Shown: positions 26,601 through 38,168 of the stretch, one piece after another
How the letters are laid out: each line of letters begins with the position of its first letter
Numbering within the stretch: position 1 is the first letter of the stretch
Source: Streptomyces canus
Lineage (GTDB): Bacteria; Actinomycetota; Actinomycetes; Streptomycetales; Streptomycetaceae
Reading direction: 5' to 3'
Assembly: GCF_030815415.1 (NCBI RefSeq)
Contig: NZ_JAUSWW010000001.1
Coordinates: 2,852,001 to 2,916,000, forward strand
Length of the DNA: 64,000 bases
Notes under the pieces: generated by a model
Databases searched by the model: none
The model's input: the letters and a program-made list of their open reading frames with translations, nothing else
Told to the model about the DNA's origin: nothing
Position numbers and translations under genes: made by a program

Positions 26601-27688
26601 TCGGCAACCGGCTGCTCAGCCTGCCCGGCGCGGGCAAGGAGGTCCGGCGGTTCACCTTCGACACGAGCGGGACCCCGCTGACGTACGAGGCGGGGGACGC
26701 GCTCGGCGTGCGGCCGGTCAACTCGACCGCCCTGGTGGAGGAGTGGCTGGCGGTCACCGGCGTCGACGGATCAACCCCCGTGGAACTGGACGGGGTCGGC
26801 GAGGTTCCCTTCGCCGAGGCCCTGCAGCGGCACCTCGACATCACCCGTATCACCCCCGACTTCCTCCGCTTCGTCGGTGAACGCGTCCGTGACGGGCGGG
26901 AGTTGAAGAAGCTCCTGCGGCCCGACAACAAGGACGGGCTGGCGCAGTGGAGTTGGGGACGGCAGGCGGTGGACGTGCTCGCCGAGCATCCGGTGCGGGC
27001 GGACGCGCGGGACTGGGCGGGCGTCCTCAAGAAGCTTCAGCCGCGCCTGTACTCCATATCCTCCAGTCCCCTCGTCGACGCGAACCTGGTCTCGCTGACG
27101 GTGTCCGTCGTGCGGTACGAGAACCTGCACGGCACACCGCGCGGCGGGGTCTGCTCGCCGTTCCTCGCGGACGCCGACGCGGGCACCGAGGTGCCGGTCT
27201 TCGTCCAGGCCTCCCCGCACTTCAGGCCGCCCGCCGACCCGGCGACGCCGATGGTGATGGTCGGTCCCGGCACGGGGGTCGCGCCCTTCGTGGGCTTCCT
27301 CCAGGAGCGGCGCGCGCTCGGGCACCGGGCGCCCAACTGGTTGTTCTTCGGGGAGCAGCACCGGGCCAGCGACTTCTACTACGAGGAGGAGCTGACCGAG
27401 CTGCTCGACGAGGGGACCCTGGCCCGTCTCGACACCGCCTTCTCCCGCGACCAGCGCCGGAAGGTCTACGTCCAGGACCGGATGCGCGAGCACGGCCCCG
27501 AGCTGTGGCGCTGGCTCCAGGACGGTGCCCATTTCTATGTGTGTGGGGACGCCTCCCGGATGGCCAAGGACGTGGACCGGGCACTGAAGGACATCGCGGT
27601 CGCGCACGGCGGGCTGGGCGAGCAGGAGGCGGCGGCGTACGTGAAGCAGTTGGCCGCGGCGAAAAGGTACGTGCGGGACGTCTACTGA
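23654..27688 (+). CDS. nasA: Assimilatory nitrate reductase fused to CysJ-like diflavin reductase
   Basis: A 1,344-residue fusion. Residues 1 to about 715 are a molybdopterin oxidoreductase of the NasA type: the [4Fe-4S] cysteines are C14, C17, C21 and C54 (CSYCGVGC and GRLCTKG), the molybdenum-ligand region is [14 protein letters not shown], and [14 protein letters not shown] follows. A Pro/Ala-rich linker leads to a flavodoxin domain ([15 protein letters not shown] near 810, [26 protein letters not shown]). An FAD/NADPH reductase module follows ([38 protein letters not shown] near 1296, C-terminal KRYVRDVY). Electrons can thus pass from NADPH through FAD and FMN to the Mo site in one chain. 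The GTG start has GGAAAGGG upstream. Confidence 0.9.
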   Translation: MTPTTPTSQVRSVCSYCGVGCGILLDVGMGPDGRRTVLKATGDKAHPANAGRLCTKGATTAEMLSAPGRLTTALVRDDRGAEPVPAPMADAIAETARRLRAIIDEHGPDSVAFYVSGQMSLEAQYLTNKLAKGFVRTNQIESNSRLCMASAGAGYKLSLGADGPPGSYEDFDRADAFLVIGSNMADCHPILFLRMMERVKAGAKLIVVDPRRTATAAKADLFLQLKPGTDLALLNGLLHLLVEEGHTDPEFVAAHTEGWEAMPEFLADYAPDVVAEITGLDEDDLREAARLIGSASEWMSLWTMGLNQSTHGTWNTNALVNLHLATGAICRPGSGPFSLTGQPNAMGGREMGYMGPGLPGQRSVLVDSEREFVEELWELPAGTVRKDGVGKGTVEMFQKMADGEIKACWIICTNPVASVANRRTVIEGLEAAEFVVTQDVFGETETNAYADVVLPGAMWTEGEGVFVNSERNLTLTQPVADPPGEAMADWRIIAAVARELGYAKGFSYDSAEQVFEEIRRAWNPVTGWDLRGVTYERLRETPVQWPAAEGGPARNPIRYVSGDELRFPTASGRAVFHARPHIPAAEMPDDDFPFVLNTGRVQHQWHTLTKTGRVAKLNKLNPGPFVELHPEDAGALGIAEGDRVEVASRRGRAVLPAVVTDRVRPGCCFAPFHWNDLFGEYLSVNAVTSDAVDPISFQPEFKVCAVSLTRVSAAPAPAPVPAPAVIVPTSVTPGADPFGLAPAPPPVLTAQERLYLTGFLAGIDSGAPGVPVLPPDAPFSPEHALWVNGVLAGMYSRTAQAPRTQPGREVVVLWASQTGNAEEFAGAVADRLSASGHRPLLVGMDDTDPGALPRGADLLLVTSTFGDGDAPDNGSGFWDRLAAEQAPRLDGVRYSVLAFGDSSYDDFCGHGRRLDDRLDELGGVRLAPRTDCEPDFEPSADAWLDEVLSALGSETGTPPTATTEAPKRPARSPRPAATTARLVGNRLLSLPGAGKEVRRFTFDTSGTPLTYEAGDALGVRPVNSTALVEEWLAVTGVDGSTPVELDGVGEVPFAEALQRHLDITRITPDFLRFVGERVRDGRELKKLLRPDNKDGLAQWSWGRQAVDVLAEHPVRADARDWAGVLKKLQPRLYSISSSPLVDANLVSLTVSVVRYENLHGTPRGGVCSPFLADADAGTEVPVFVQASPHFRPPADPATPMVMVGPGTGVAPFVGFLQERRALGHRAPNWLFFGEQHRASDFYYEEELTELLDEGTLARLDTAFSRDQRRKVYVQDRMREHGPELWRWLQDGAHFYVCGDASRMAKDVDRALKDIAVAHGGLGEQEAAAYVKQLAAAKRYVRDVY

Positions 27689-27774
27689 CAAACCTCGCTT
27701 TCTTACCTCTCTCCTACCGGACTCTTCACCTCCCCCACCACCTCGCTCACCGGGCGCGATTACGGTCCGGTGCC

Positions 27775-29490
27775 GTGCACTTGGCAGAACTGAAGCCGGT
27801 GACACCCGGCCGGCGCACGCAGTCGGCGGTGTCCTCCCCCGGTCCGGAAACACCCGCGCAGTGGCATCGCGTCCTGACGCTGCTCGCTGACATCAGCCTC
27901 CTCATCGGGACACGCGCGGTGTGGACACAGGCGGCCTCGCACCAGGTCGCCGTGGCCGCGGTCATCTCGGTCTGCTACGCCTCGATCCTGGTGTGCGGGG
28001 TGCTGGCGCTGGTGGTGCGCCGGACCCGTTCGCTGGCCCGCGTCGACCTGTGCGTGCTGGTGACGGCCGTGACCCTGACGCTGTGCGCCTGGTCGGTGCT
28101 CCACCAGGGCAGCGACGAGGCGCTCCTGACCACGCAGGCCGCCCGGGAACTGGTCGCGGGGCACCCCGTCTACGGCCGGTCGTGGCCCTGGCTCTTCGGT
28201 CACGGCGTCGCCCTGACCCCCACGGTGACCGGCGGCTACGACTTCACCTACGGCTATCCCCCGCTCGCCCCGCTGCTGACCGCGCCGCTGCTGTGGCTGG
28301 GCCACGGCGGCGCCCCGGCGACGGCGGTGAGCACGGTTGCGCTGGTCGTCGGCGCGGTGGTGCTGTGGCGGATGCTGCCGGTGCCGTGGCGACCGGCGGC
28401 GACCATGGTGTGCCTGGGCTTCGCGATGCTGCCGCAGTACGGCCGGCTCGGCTATCCCGCGATCCTCGCGCTCGCCCTGCTGGTGCCGGTGGTGGTGCGC
28501 TGGCCGCGGATCGGGCAGAGCGGGCGGCTGGGCGCCGCCGGGGTGGCGCGGGCCGTGTGCCTGGGGGCGGCGTGTGCGGCGCAGCAACTGCCGTGGTTCC
28601 TGGCGCCGTTCCTGCTGGCCGGGATCTACGCGGTGCGCCGCGGGGAGCTGGGCGGCCGGGCCGCGGCGCTGGTGGTGCTGCGGGTCGTCGGGGTCGCCGC
28701 CACCGTGTGGCTGCTGATCGACACGTACTTCCTCGTGAGCGAGCCGGGCCCCTGGCTCACCGGTGTCGCCCTGCCGCTGACCCAGGGCGCGGTGCTGCAC
28801 GGTCAGGGCCTGGTGGACGTGTCCGCGTATCTCACGGGCGGCAGCGACCGGCTGGACTGGTACGGGCACGCGAGCATGCTGCTGGCGGCGGGTCTGCTGG
28901 TGCTGTTCGTGCTGTTCGTACGGCGGTTGGGGCCCGCTGCGACCGTGCTGCCGTGGTGTGCCTTCTTCCTGGCGACGCGTTCGCAGGACGGCTATTACCT
29001 GATGATGACGCCGCTGTGGCTGGCGGCGGCCGTCACCGCGCCCGCGTCGGAGTTCGCGGGCGCCTGGCAGCCGGGGCCGCGGCTGGGCTCCCGTGCGGCG
29101 CGGATCGCGGTGGCCCTGCTCGTCCTGTCGCCGGCTCTGCTCAGCGCGGCCCTGGCGGTGACGGGCACACCGCCGCTGCGGATGCAGGTCACCGGGTTGC
29201 AGCGGGCCAGGCCTGCCGACGGCTCACGGCTGACGATCCGGGTCGCCAACACGGCCGACAGCGCCCTCGTGCCCCACTTCATGCTGACCGTGGGACAGGG
29301 CATGAGCCGGTACTGGACGGTCGTCCGGGGGCCGGCGACGCTGCCCGCCCACGCCACGGCGCGCTATGAACTCCGGCCGCCCGCCGGGGGGTACGGGCTG
29401 CCCCGCGCGGGCGCGCGGATCCGGTTGCGGGCCTTCACCGCCGCACCTCAGACGCTGTCGAGCGTGTACGTCAGGCTGCCGTCCGGATGA
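27775..29490 (+). CDS. Multi-pass membrane protein, GT-C-like, function unknown
   Basis: A 571-residue integral membrane protein with about ten hydrophobic segments between residues 30 and 475 and a C-terminal extracytoplasmic domain of about 90 residues (MQVTGLQRARPADGSRLTIRVANTADSAL as its start, in parts). The layout, with a loop containing GGYDFTYGYPPLAPLLTAPL after the early membrane helices, is reminiscent of GT-C mannosyl- or arabinosyltransferase-like proteins, and the tail looks like a beta-sandwich. I cannot name a catalytic motif with certainty. GTG 27775 has no strong ribosome site. The 3' end overlaps the convergent yceI-like gene by 20 nt. Confidence 0.6.
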   Translation: MHLAELKPVTPGRRTQSAVSSPGPETPAQWHRVLTLLADISLLIGTRAVWTQAASHQVAVAAVISVCYASILVCGVLALVVRRTRSLARVDLCVLVTAVTLTLCAWSVLHQGSDEALLTTQAARELVAGHPVYGRSWPWLFGHGVALTPTVTGGYDFTYGYPPLAPLLTAPLLWLGHGGAPATAVSTVALVVGAVVLWRMLPVPWRPAATMVCLGFAMLPQYGRLGYPAILALALLVPVVVRWPRIGQSGRLGAAGVARAVCLGAACAAQQLPWFLAPFLLAGIYAVRRGELGGRAAALVVLRVVGVAATVWLLIDTYFLVSEPGPWLTGVALPLTQGAVLHGQGLVDVSAYLTGGSDRLDWYGHASMLLAAGLLVLFVLFVRRLGPAATVLPWCAFFLATRSQDGYYLMMTPLWLAAAVTAPASEFAGAWQPGPRLGSRAARIAVALLVLSPALLSAALAVTGTPPLRMQVTGLQRARPADGSRLTIRVANTADSALVPHFMLTVGQGMSRYWTVVRGPATLPAHATARYELRPPAGGYGLPRAGARIRLRAFTAAPQTLSSVYVRLPSG

Positions 29491-29986
29491 AGCGGAGGGT
29501 GGTGGTGACCGTGGTGAGGCGGGCGATCATGCCGAGCTGGTTCCAGCCCATCCCGAACTGGTTGCGGTCCACGGAGAATTCGGCGTCCAGGGTGAGGGCG
29601 TCGGCGTCCGCGCCGGTGAGGCGGGCGGTGAAGGTCTGGGGGCGGCTGATGCCGCGCGCGGTGAGCCGGCCGACGACGTGGACCTTGTCGCCGTCGCGGA
29701 GTTCAGCGCTGCGGACCGCGAAGGTGAGCTCGGGGTGGTTGTCGGCGTCGAAGAAGTCGGGGCCCTTCAGGTGGGTGTCGCGCTTGGGGTTCTTGGTGTC
29801 CAGGGACGCGACGGTGAGAGTCAGGGTGCCGACGGCGGATCCGTCGGGGCGGACCTCGCCCTGGCCGGTGACGGCGGTGAAGGCGCCCTTCACGGTGACG
29901 AGCCCCCAGATCGACTTGTGCTTGATCGCGACGGTCGAGGCGGCGGTGTCGAGCTGCCACAGGCCGGTTTCCACGGCGACGGTCAT
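29471..29986 (-). CDS. YceI family protein
   Basis: A 171-residue lipocalin-like YceI protein. The start TGLWQLDTAASTVAIKHKSIWGLVTVKGAF and the motifs VASLDTKNPKRDTHLKGPDFFD and FAVRSAEL are typical. There is no signal peptide, so unlike E. coli YceI it is cytoplasmic. The family binds polyisoprenoid or other amphiphilic ligands. ATG 29986 follows AAGGAG at 8 nt. It is divergent from a MarR regulator with three copies of an operator in the 139-nt gap, so it is very probably a direct MarR target. The last 20 nt overlap the convergent membrane protein gene. Confidence 0.88.
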   Translation of the reverse strand: MTVAVETGLWQLDTAASTVAIKHKSIWGLVTVKGAFTAVTGQGEVRPDGSAVGTLTLTVASLDTKNPKRDTHLKGPDFFDADNHPELTFAVRSAELRDGDKVHVVGRLTARGISRPQTFTARLTGADADALTLDAEFSVDRNQFGMGWNQLGMIARLTTVTTTLRFIRTAA

Positions 29987-30021
29987 GACGGGGTCTCCTT
30001 CGTGCTGATGCTCATGTCCAG

Positions 30022-30118
30022 AGGTCATCCAAATTTGAATGACCTCACGCTAGCGGGTCATCCAAATATGAACAACCCTTCCGAGTCATCTGATCCAAAA
30101 TTGGACAACAGGTAGACT
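30022..30118. promoter_or_regulatory. Three MarR-type operator copies and a leaderless promoter
   Basis: Three related AT-rich palindromes stand in the yceI/marR gap: a near-perfect 24-mer at 30022-30045 (AGGTCATCCAAATTTGAATG then ACCT), a second at 30055-30079 (GGGTCATCCAAATATGAACA then ACCCT), and a shorter third at 30091-30110 (TGATCCAAAATTGGACAACA). The shared core is RTCATCCAAATNTGAAY. For marR, TGATCC-N16-TAGACT (30091-30118) places the transcript start at or next to the ATG at 30126, so its mRNA may be leaderless, and operator 3 covers this promoter. Confidence 0.7.
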
Positions 30119-30125
30119 GGGTGTC

Positions 30126-30608
30126 ATGGCCGATCACTCCGACTGCCCCTCCACCGCAGGTGACGGGCTCCTGCCCGCAGAGCTGCACGCCTGGATGCTG
30201 ATGCTGGCCGCGACCGGAGCCGTCGAGCAGGAGCTGCGCTCCGTGGTCAAGGAGCGGCTGGACGTCTCGCACGACGAGTTCCTGGTCCTGTGCCTGCTGG
30301 CCGGGAACCCCTCGGAAGGTCTGCGCATGACGCGGATCGCCGAACTCCTCGGCCGCCCCAAGACCCGCCTCACCTACCAGATCGCCTGTCTCCAGCACGC
30401 CGGCCTCGTCACCCGCCAATCGGTCTGCGGCGACAAGCGCGGCATCGAGGTCGTCCTCACCGAGAAGGCGCGGGGCCTGCTGAAGGATGCCTCGGGGGTC
30501 CTGGCACAGACGGTCAAGGAGGCGCTGGCCCGCATCATGGGACCCACCCAGCGCCAGGCCATGGGCGCGCTGGTGCCCGACTTCGCCGAGGACTCGGCCC
30601 CGGAGTAG
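30126..30608 (+). CDS. MarR family transcriptional regulator
   Basis: A 160-residue winged-helix repressor. Helices alpha1-alpha2 include LHAWMLMLAATGAVEQELRSVVKE, the recognition region is LRMTRIAELLGRPKTRLTYQIACLQHAGLVTR (about 62-93, given by its landmarks TRIAELLGRPKTRLTYQI and LQHAGLV), and the wing contains GDKRGIEVVLTEKAR. Family members sense phenolics, oxidants or hydrophobic ligands. Two cysteines (about 58 and 100) could allow redox sensing. It presumably represses itself and the divergent yceI through the three operators. No strong Shine-Dalgarno precedes the ATG, in agreement with a leaderless message. Confidence 0.85.
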   Translation: MADHSDCPSTAGDGLLPAELHAWMLMLAATGAVEQELRSVVKERLDVSHDEFLVLCLLAGNPSEGLRMTRIAELLGRPKTRLTYQIACLQHAGLVTRQSVCGDKRGIEVVLTEKARGLLKDASGVLAQTVKEALARIMGPTQRQAMGALVPDFAEDSAPE

Positions 30609-30768
30609 TCGCGGGCGCGGGGCCTGTTCGCGGATCACGAGACGGGGTCCGTCGAGGACTTCCGCTCCCGCGCCTGCCAGGACCGATGACCACCGTCCGC
30701 TGATTGCCCCGTACCGCGCCGGGTACCCGTTGCGCACCTTGTCGCGGGCCGCAGCCGAGGAGGGGATC

Positions 30769-33700
30769 ATGGGCGGGACGGAGCTGCCCGCTCCCGTCGT
30801 ACGACGAGGGGCGAGGGTCGACGCGAGGTCCCTGGAGGCCGCCCTGCGCGACCGTGTCGACGGCGAGGTCCGCTTCGACGACGGGAGCCGGGCCGCCTAC
30901 TCCACCGATGCCTCCAACTTCCGGCAGACGCCGATCGGGGTGGTCGTGCCGCACACACCCGAGGCGGCGGTGGAGGCGGTCGCCGTCGCCCGGGAGCACG
31001 ACGCGCCCGTGCTGTCGCGGGGCGGGGGGACCAGTCTGGCCGGGCAGTGCACCAACACGGCCGTGGTGATCGACTGGTCCAAGTACGGCAACAAGCTGGA
31101 GTCCGTGGACACCGAAGCCCGTACCTGTGTCGTCCAGCCCGGCATCGTCCTCGACGAGCTCAATCGGCAACTCGCCCCGACCGGACTGCGTTTCGGACCC
31201 GAGCCCGCGACCCACGCCAACTGCACGATCGGCGGCATGATCGGCAACAACTCCTGCGGCGCCACGGCACAGGCGTACGGCAAGGTCGTCGACGGCGTCG
31301 CCCGTCTGGAGGTGCTGCTCTACGACGGCACCCGGTTCTGGTGCGGCAGGACGAATGACGAGGAGTACGCCGAGATCGAGCGGCAAGGTGATCTGCGGGC
31401 CGCGGTACACCGGCAACTGCGTGCCCTGCGCGACGCCCACGCCGACGAGATCCGCCGCCGCTACCCCGACATCCCGCGCCGCGTCTCCGGCTACAACCTC
31501 GACTCCCTGCTCCCCGAGCACGGCTTCGACGTCGCCGGGCTCCTCGTCGGCAGCGAGTCGACGCTCGTCACCGTCCTGCGGGCGGAACTGAAACTGGTGC
31601 CGGTGGTGAAGGAACGCGCGCTGGTGGTCCTGGGGTTCCCCGGTATCGACCGGGCCGCCGACGCCGTGCCGGAGATCCTGCCGTACGAGCCGATCGCCCT
31701 GGAGGGCCTCGACTCCTACCTCCTGCACGACGAGCAGCTCAAGCACCTCAACCCGGAGGCACGCGCCCAACTCCCCGAAGGGGACGCCTACTTGATGGTG
31801 CAGTTCGGCGGTGACACCGTCGAGGACGCGGACGAGCGGGCGCACCGGATGCTGGACGCCCTCCATGAGTCCGAGCACGACCCGGAGGTCGCCTTCCTCG
31901 ACGAACCCGCGCACCAGGAGGAGTTGTGGCAGGTGCGGGAGGCCGGGCTCGGGGCCACCGCCCATGTGCCCGACCGGCCGGACACCTTCGAGGGCTGGGA
32001 GGACTCGGCGGTGCCGCCCGAGCGGCTCGGTGACTACTTGCGCCGACTGCGGGGCCTGTACGAGGAGTTCGGCTACCAGAGCGACACGGGGCCGAGCCTG
32101 TACGGCCACTTCGGGCAGGGGTGCGTGCACACCCGGATCCCCTTCGACCTGTACTCCACCGACGGGGTCGCCGCCTACCGGCGGTTCATGGAACGCGCCG
32201 CCGACCTCGTCGTCGAGTTCGGCGGCTCCTTCTCCGGCGAACACGGGGACGGACAGAGCCGGGGCGAACTGCTCCCCAGGATGTTCGGGGAGCAACTGGT
32301 GGAGGCCTTCGGGCAGTTGAAGGCGGTCTTCGATCCGCTCGACCGGATGAACCCCGGGAAGGTCGTGGCCCCGTACCGGCTCGACGAGAACCTGCGCCTC
32401 GGCGGCGACTGGACCCCGTACGACCCCCACGACCTGCACTTCGGCTTCCCGGAGGACGGCGGCTCCTTCGCCGCGGCCGCCAACCGGTGCGTGGGCGTGG
32501 GCAAATGCCGCCAGCTCGAGACCAAGGGCTCCGTGATGTGCCCGTCGTACCAGGTCACCCGGGAGGAGGAGCACTCCACGCGCGGACGGGCCCGGCTGCT
32601 GTTCGAGATGCTCGACGGGCACGGCGACAGCGCGATCCAGGACGGCTGGCGCTCCGAGGCGGTACGGGACGCGCTCGACCTGTGCCTGGCCTGCAAGGGG
32701 TGCAAGAAGGACTGCCCGGCCGACGTCGACATGGCCACCTACAAGGCGGAGTTCCTGTCCCACCACTACGAGGGCCGCTGGTGGCGCAGGCCGCGCGCGC
32801 ATCTGTCCATGGGCTGGCTGCCCCTCCTCGCCCAGACCGTCGGCCGCGCCCGGCTCGGACCGGTCGTCAACGCCCTCACCCACACGCCGCCGCTGTCACG
32901 GGCGGCCGTCGCCGTCGCGGGCGTGGAGAACCGGGAGGTGCCGCTGTTCGCCGGGCGGACGCTGCAGCAGTGGTTCGCGGGGCATGAGCCGTACGGCGAC
33001 GGGGCGCGCGGCAGCGTCCTGCTCTGGCCGGACACCTTCACCAACCACTTCCACCCGCACGTCGGCCGGGCGGCCGTGCGGGTGCTGGAGCACGCGGGCT
33101 GGCGCGTCGAACTGCCCGAAGAGCCGCTGTGCTGCGGGCTGACCTGGCTCTCCACGGGACAACTCGGCGTCGCCGAGCGGGTGTTGGGCCGTACCGTGCG
33201 CCGGCTGGCCGGGCATCTGCGCGACGGCGGCGTCGTGGTCGGCCTGGAACCGAGCTGCACGGCCGTGTTCCGCTCGGACGCGGGCGACCTGTTCCCCGGC
33301 GACCCGGACGTACGGCGACTGCGCGCACAGACCGTCACCCTCGCCGAGCTGCTCACCGCGCACTCCCCCGGCTACGAGCCGCCCCAGGTGCCGGACCGCT
33401 CCGCGCGGGCGCTCGCCCAGGTGCACTGCCACCAGCACGCGGTCCTGGGCTGGGACGCCGACCGCGAGCTGCTGAGCCGCGCCGGGGTCGACGCCGAGCG
33501 GCTGGACTCCGGCTGCTGCGGACTCGCCGGGAACTTCGGCTTCGAGCCGGGCCATCTCGACGTCAGCGAGGCATGCGCGGAGCGGGTACTGCTGCCCCGG
33601 CTGCGGGAAGCGGACGCGGGCACGGCGGTACTGGCGGACGGGTTCAGCTGCCGCACACAGATCCACGAGTTCGACAGCGGGGGCCATGAGGCGGTCCATC

Positions 33701-33870
33701 TGGCGGAGCTGCTGTCCTGCGGGCTGCCCGGTGCGGACGGCAGCGCGTACGGGGTCGCCCCCGGCGCCCGGCCGACGGCCCCAGGACGCCGGGCGCAGGG
33801 CATCGCGCTCGCGGGCGTCGGGCTGGCCGCGGCAGGGGCGGCGGGACTCGTGCGCCGGTCGCGACGCTGA
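30769..33870 (+). CDS. FAD-linked oxidase with Fe-S and CCG domains (D-2-hydroxyacid dehydrogenase-like)
   Basis: A 1,033-residue three-part respiratory-type dehydrogenase. The N-terminal FAD domain has VLSRGGGTSLAGQC and TIGGMIGNNSCGATA (about 80-160). The FAD-oxidase C domain with GEHGDGQSRGELLPRMFG follows (about 485-505). The ferredoxin-like region has cysteines in CVGVGKCRQ and CLACKGCKKDCPADV (about 575-655). The last third has two heterodisulfide-reductase CCG motifs, EPLCCGLTW and SGCCGLAGNFG. This is the GlcD-GlpC/YdiJ architecture, used for D-lactate or D-2-hydroxyglutarate oxidation with electron transfer to the membrane. An unusual short hydrophobic C-terminal tail, GIALAGVGLAAAGAAGLV, ends in RRSRR. 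The ATG follows GAGGAGGGG. Confidence 0.85.
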   Translation: MGGTELPAPVVRRGARVDARSLEAALRDRVDGEVRFDDGSRAAYSTDASNFRQTPIGVVVPHTPEAAVEAVAVAREHDAPVLSRGGGTSLAGQCTNTAVVIDWSKYGNKLESVDTEARTCVVQPGIVLDELNRQLAPTGLRFGPEPATHANCTIGGMIGNNSCGATAQAYGKVVDGVARLEVLLYDGTRFWCGRTNDEEYAEIERQGDLRAAVHRQLRALRDAHADEIRRRYPDIPRRVSGYNLDSLLPEHGFDVAGLLVGSESTLVTVLRAELKLVPVVKERALVVLGFPGIDRAADAVPEILPYEPIALEGLDSYLLHDEQLKHLNPEARAQLPEGDAYLMVQFGGDTVEDADERAHRMLDALHESEHDPEVAFLDEPAHQEELWQVREAGLGATAHVPDRPDTFEGWEDSAVPPERLGDYLRRLRGLYEEFGYQSDTGPSLYGHFGQGCVHTRIPFDLYSTDGVAAYRRFMERAADLVVEFGGSFSGEHGDGQSRGELLPRMFGEQLVEAFGQLKAVFDPLDRMNPGKVVAPYRLDENLRLGGDWTPYDPHDLHFGFPEDGGSFAAAANRCVGVGKCRQLETKGSVMCPSYQVTREEEHSTRGRARLLFEMLDGHGDSAIQDGWRSEAVRDALDLCLACKGCKKDCPADVDMATYKAEFLSHHYEGRWWRRPRAHLSMGWLPLLAQTVGRARLGPVVNALTHTPPLSRAAVAVAGVENREVPLFAGRTLQQWFAGHEPYGDGARGSVLLWPDTFTNHFHPHVGRAAVRVLEHAGWRVELPEEPLCCGLTWLSTGQLGVAERVLGRTVRRLAGHLRDGGVVVGLEPSCTAVFRSDAGDLFPGDPDVRRLRAQTVTLAELLTAHSPGYEPPQVPDRSARALAQVHCHQHAVLGWDADRELLSRAGVDAERLDSGCCGLAGNFGFEPGHLDVSEACAERVLLPRLREADAGTAVLADGFSCRTQIHEFDSGGHEAVHLAELLSCGLPGADGSAYGVAPGARPTAPGRRAQGIALAGVGLAAAGAAGLVRRSRR

Positions 33871-33944
33871 GGCCCGCCTTCACGCCCCGTGAGGGACCGG
33901 TCCGGAAGGTGAACGCACGGCGACACGACATGGCACAGAGTTGG

Positions 33945-33988
33945 AACGAATCCATTTCTTGAACCATTCGTGTTTGTGGGGGTAGGTT
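33945..33988 (+). promoter_or_regulatory. furA promoter with CGAAT-N14-ATTCG operator, probably leaderless
   Basis: TTGAAC at 33959-33964 and TAGGTT at 33983-33988 (18-nt spacing) place a transcript start next to the ATG at 33996, i.e. a leaderless or nearly leaderless message. An inverted repeat, CGAAT at 33947-33951 with ATTCG at 33966-33970, brackets the -35 element and is the natural site for FurA autorepression. Confidence 0.5.
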
Positions 33989-33995
33989 GGCCCCC

Positions 33996-36655
<2,660 letters not shown>

Positions 36656-36686
36656 GCCCGGTCCGAGCCTGATCCGATCACCGGGA

Positions 36687-36720
36687 CGCCCCGGCCGGCC
36701 CTCACGGGTCGGCCGGGGCG
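36687..36720 (+). terminator. katG terminator hairpin
   Basis: An 11-bp GC-only stem (CGCCCCGGCCG with its complement) and a small loop lie 32 nt after the katG stop, followed by TTCCCCGTTT. This is typical of Streptomyces terminators, which lack a long U tract. Confidence 0.65.
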
Positions 36721-36760
36721 TTCCCCGTTTCTCCGCGGGTGATCTGCGTCCTCGTACCAT

Positions 36761-36895
36761 TTGAGTCCGAACGATCAAAGGAGCGAGGAGGAGGCCTTCG
36801 TCGCCTCCCGCCTCACCGGCGAGGAACGCCGCCTGGAACTCCTCGACGGCGCGGACCCGGCACCGAGGCGGAGCGGACGGCGAGCGAAAGGCTGA
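36761..36895 (+). other. Short open stretch of unknown status
   Basis: In the 270-nt gap between the katG and NDH-like genes, a 45-codon frame from TTG 36761 reads LSPNDQRSEEEAFVASRLTG, then an Arg/Glu-rich end. It has no good ribosome site and no family that I recognise. It may be a gene fragment or non-coding. Confidence 0.15.
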
Positions 36896-36925
36896 GCCAC
36901 TGCGCCACCCAGCCTCTCCGCCACC

Positions 36926-38029
36926 TCACGCCGCCGTGTACCCCAACTGCCGCCGCATATAAGGCGTCATCAGCGTCTTCGCCTTCGCCAGCACCGACGT
37001 CCGTCCTCCCAGCACCGCGCTCTCCCCGCCCGGCACCGGCAGCAGGGTCATGCCGTCGGCCGCGCCGAAGGGGACGATGAGGGGGGTGCGGTGGAGAGGC
37101 CGGTAGAAGCGGGGTTCCTTGCGGTGCTTGCCGCTCTGGAGGTGGGCGCGGATGTTGTGGAACGCCAGGTCGGCCTGGGCCAGCGCGGCGGGGGTGATCT
37201 TCAGCTCCGTGGCGTCGTTGACGTCACCGACCGCGAAGACGTCCGGGCGCCCGTCGACCCGGAGCGTGCGGTCGACCTTGACGTGTCCGGAGTGGTTCAG
37301 CCAGTCGCCGTGGCCGCCCAGTCGTAGCCAGAGCGTGTTGGGGGTGGTGCCGGTGGCCCAGAAGGAGAGGTCGGCCTCCATGACGTTGCCGTGCGCGTCG
37401 CGATAGGTGCCGAAGTCGAAGCCGGGCGACATGAAGGAGTTCAGCCGCACGTCCACGTCGTGCGCCTCCAGCCAGGCCAGCGCCTTGCGCCCGGCGCGCT
37501 CACTGCCCGTGCCGTGCAGCAGCGCCGACCCGGAGTGGGCCAGCGTGACGCGGGCGTCCGGCCGGGCCAGCCGTATCTCCGCGCTGAGCTCCACGCCGGA
37601 GGGCCCGCCGCCGACCACGAGGACGTGCCCGGCACGGGCGACCGCCTGCTGGTGCCCGGCGAAGGCCTTCACCGCCTCGTCCGGGGTGGTGCCGTTGAAG
37701 CGGGCCGGTTCGGGATAGTCGGCGCCGGTGGCGATCACCACCACGTCGTACGGCAGCCGCTCCCCCGTCGCCAGGACGACCTGCCGGGCCTCCGTGTCGA
37801 TGCGCAGCGCCTTGCCCAGCACGACCTGGCCGCCGTTCAGCAGCCGGTCGTACGGGATGAACGGCGTCACCGACCACTCCGGCCGGATCCCGGCGCGCAG
37901 TGAGGCGATGCGGTGGAAGAAGACCTCCTTGCGGTCCACCAGCGTGACCCGCGCCGTGACGTCCAGCTTTTTCGCCAGGCGGACTCCCGCGTAGCCGCCG
38001 CCGATCACCACTACGTCGCCGTCGCTCAC
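36926..38029 (-). CDS. NAD(P)H/FAD oxidoreductase, NDH-2/AIF-like
   Basis: A 367-residue two-dinucleotide-fold flavoprotein. The FAD motif VVVIGGGYAGVRLAKKL is at residues 6-22, the NAD(P) motif HVLVVGGGPSGVELSAEI near 150, and the FAD-closing motif RPDVFAVGDVNDA near 275. Overall it resembles type II NADH dehydrogenase and the AIF/FSP1 quinone reductases. The C-terminal MTPYMRRQLGYTAA could help membrane association. It would pass electrons from NAD(P)H to a quinone. GTG 38029 follows AGGAGAG at 5 nt. An AT-rich palindromic patch lies upstream in the gap. Confidence 0.8.
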   Translation of the reverse strand: MSDGDVVVIGGGYAGVRLAKKLDVTARVTLVDRKEVFFHRIASLRAGIRPEWSVTPFIPYDRLLNGGQVVLGKALRIDTEARQVVLATGERLPYDVVVIATGADYPEPARFNGTTPDEAVKAFAGHQQAVARAGHVLVVGGGPSGVELSAEIRLARPDARVTLAHSGSALLHGTGSERAGRKALAWLEAHDVDVRLNSFMSPGFDFGTYRDAHGNVMEADLSFWATGTTPNTLWLRLGGHGDWLNHSGHVKVDRTLRVDGRPDVFAVGDVNDATELKITPAALAQADLAFHNIRAHLQSGKHRKEPRFYRPLHRTPLIVPFGAADGMTLLPVPGGESAVLGGRTSVLAKAKTLMTPYMRRQLGYTAA

Positions 38030-38110
38030 ACGACTCTCCTGTGTCCGTGGGGGGAAGTGAGCAGCGCGGCGCGTGGGCTCCGTCGCCCCCACTCAACTGG
38101 CGATGAGCCT

Positions 38111-38136
38111 ATCGCTTGAACTTTAAAGCTAACGAG
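38111..38136 (-). promoter_or_regulatory. AT-rich CTTTAAAG palindrome upstream of NDH-like gene
   Basis: GCTTGAACTTTAAAGCTAAC (around 38114-38133) stands out in GC-rich surroundings and centres on the palindrome CTTTAAAG. It resembles operators of MarR/HxlR-type regulators in Streptomyces. It lies about 85 nt before the start of the flavoprotein gene. No regulator gene is adjacent. Confidence 0.4.
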
Positions 38137-38168
38137 TGAGGTGTGTGTGCGTTCCGTGAAGCGACGCG

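Noticed and set aside
36761..36895. A real short gene between the katG and NDH-like genes
   Set aside because: TTG start without ribosome site, no recognised family and low-complexity Arg/Glu end; kept only as an uncertain stretch.
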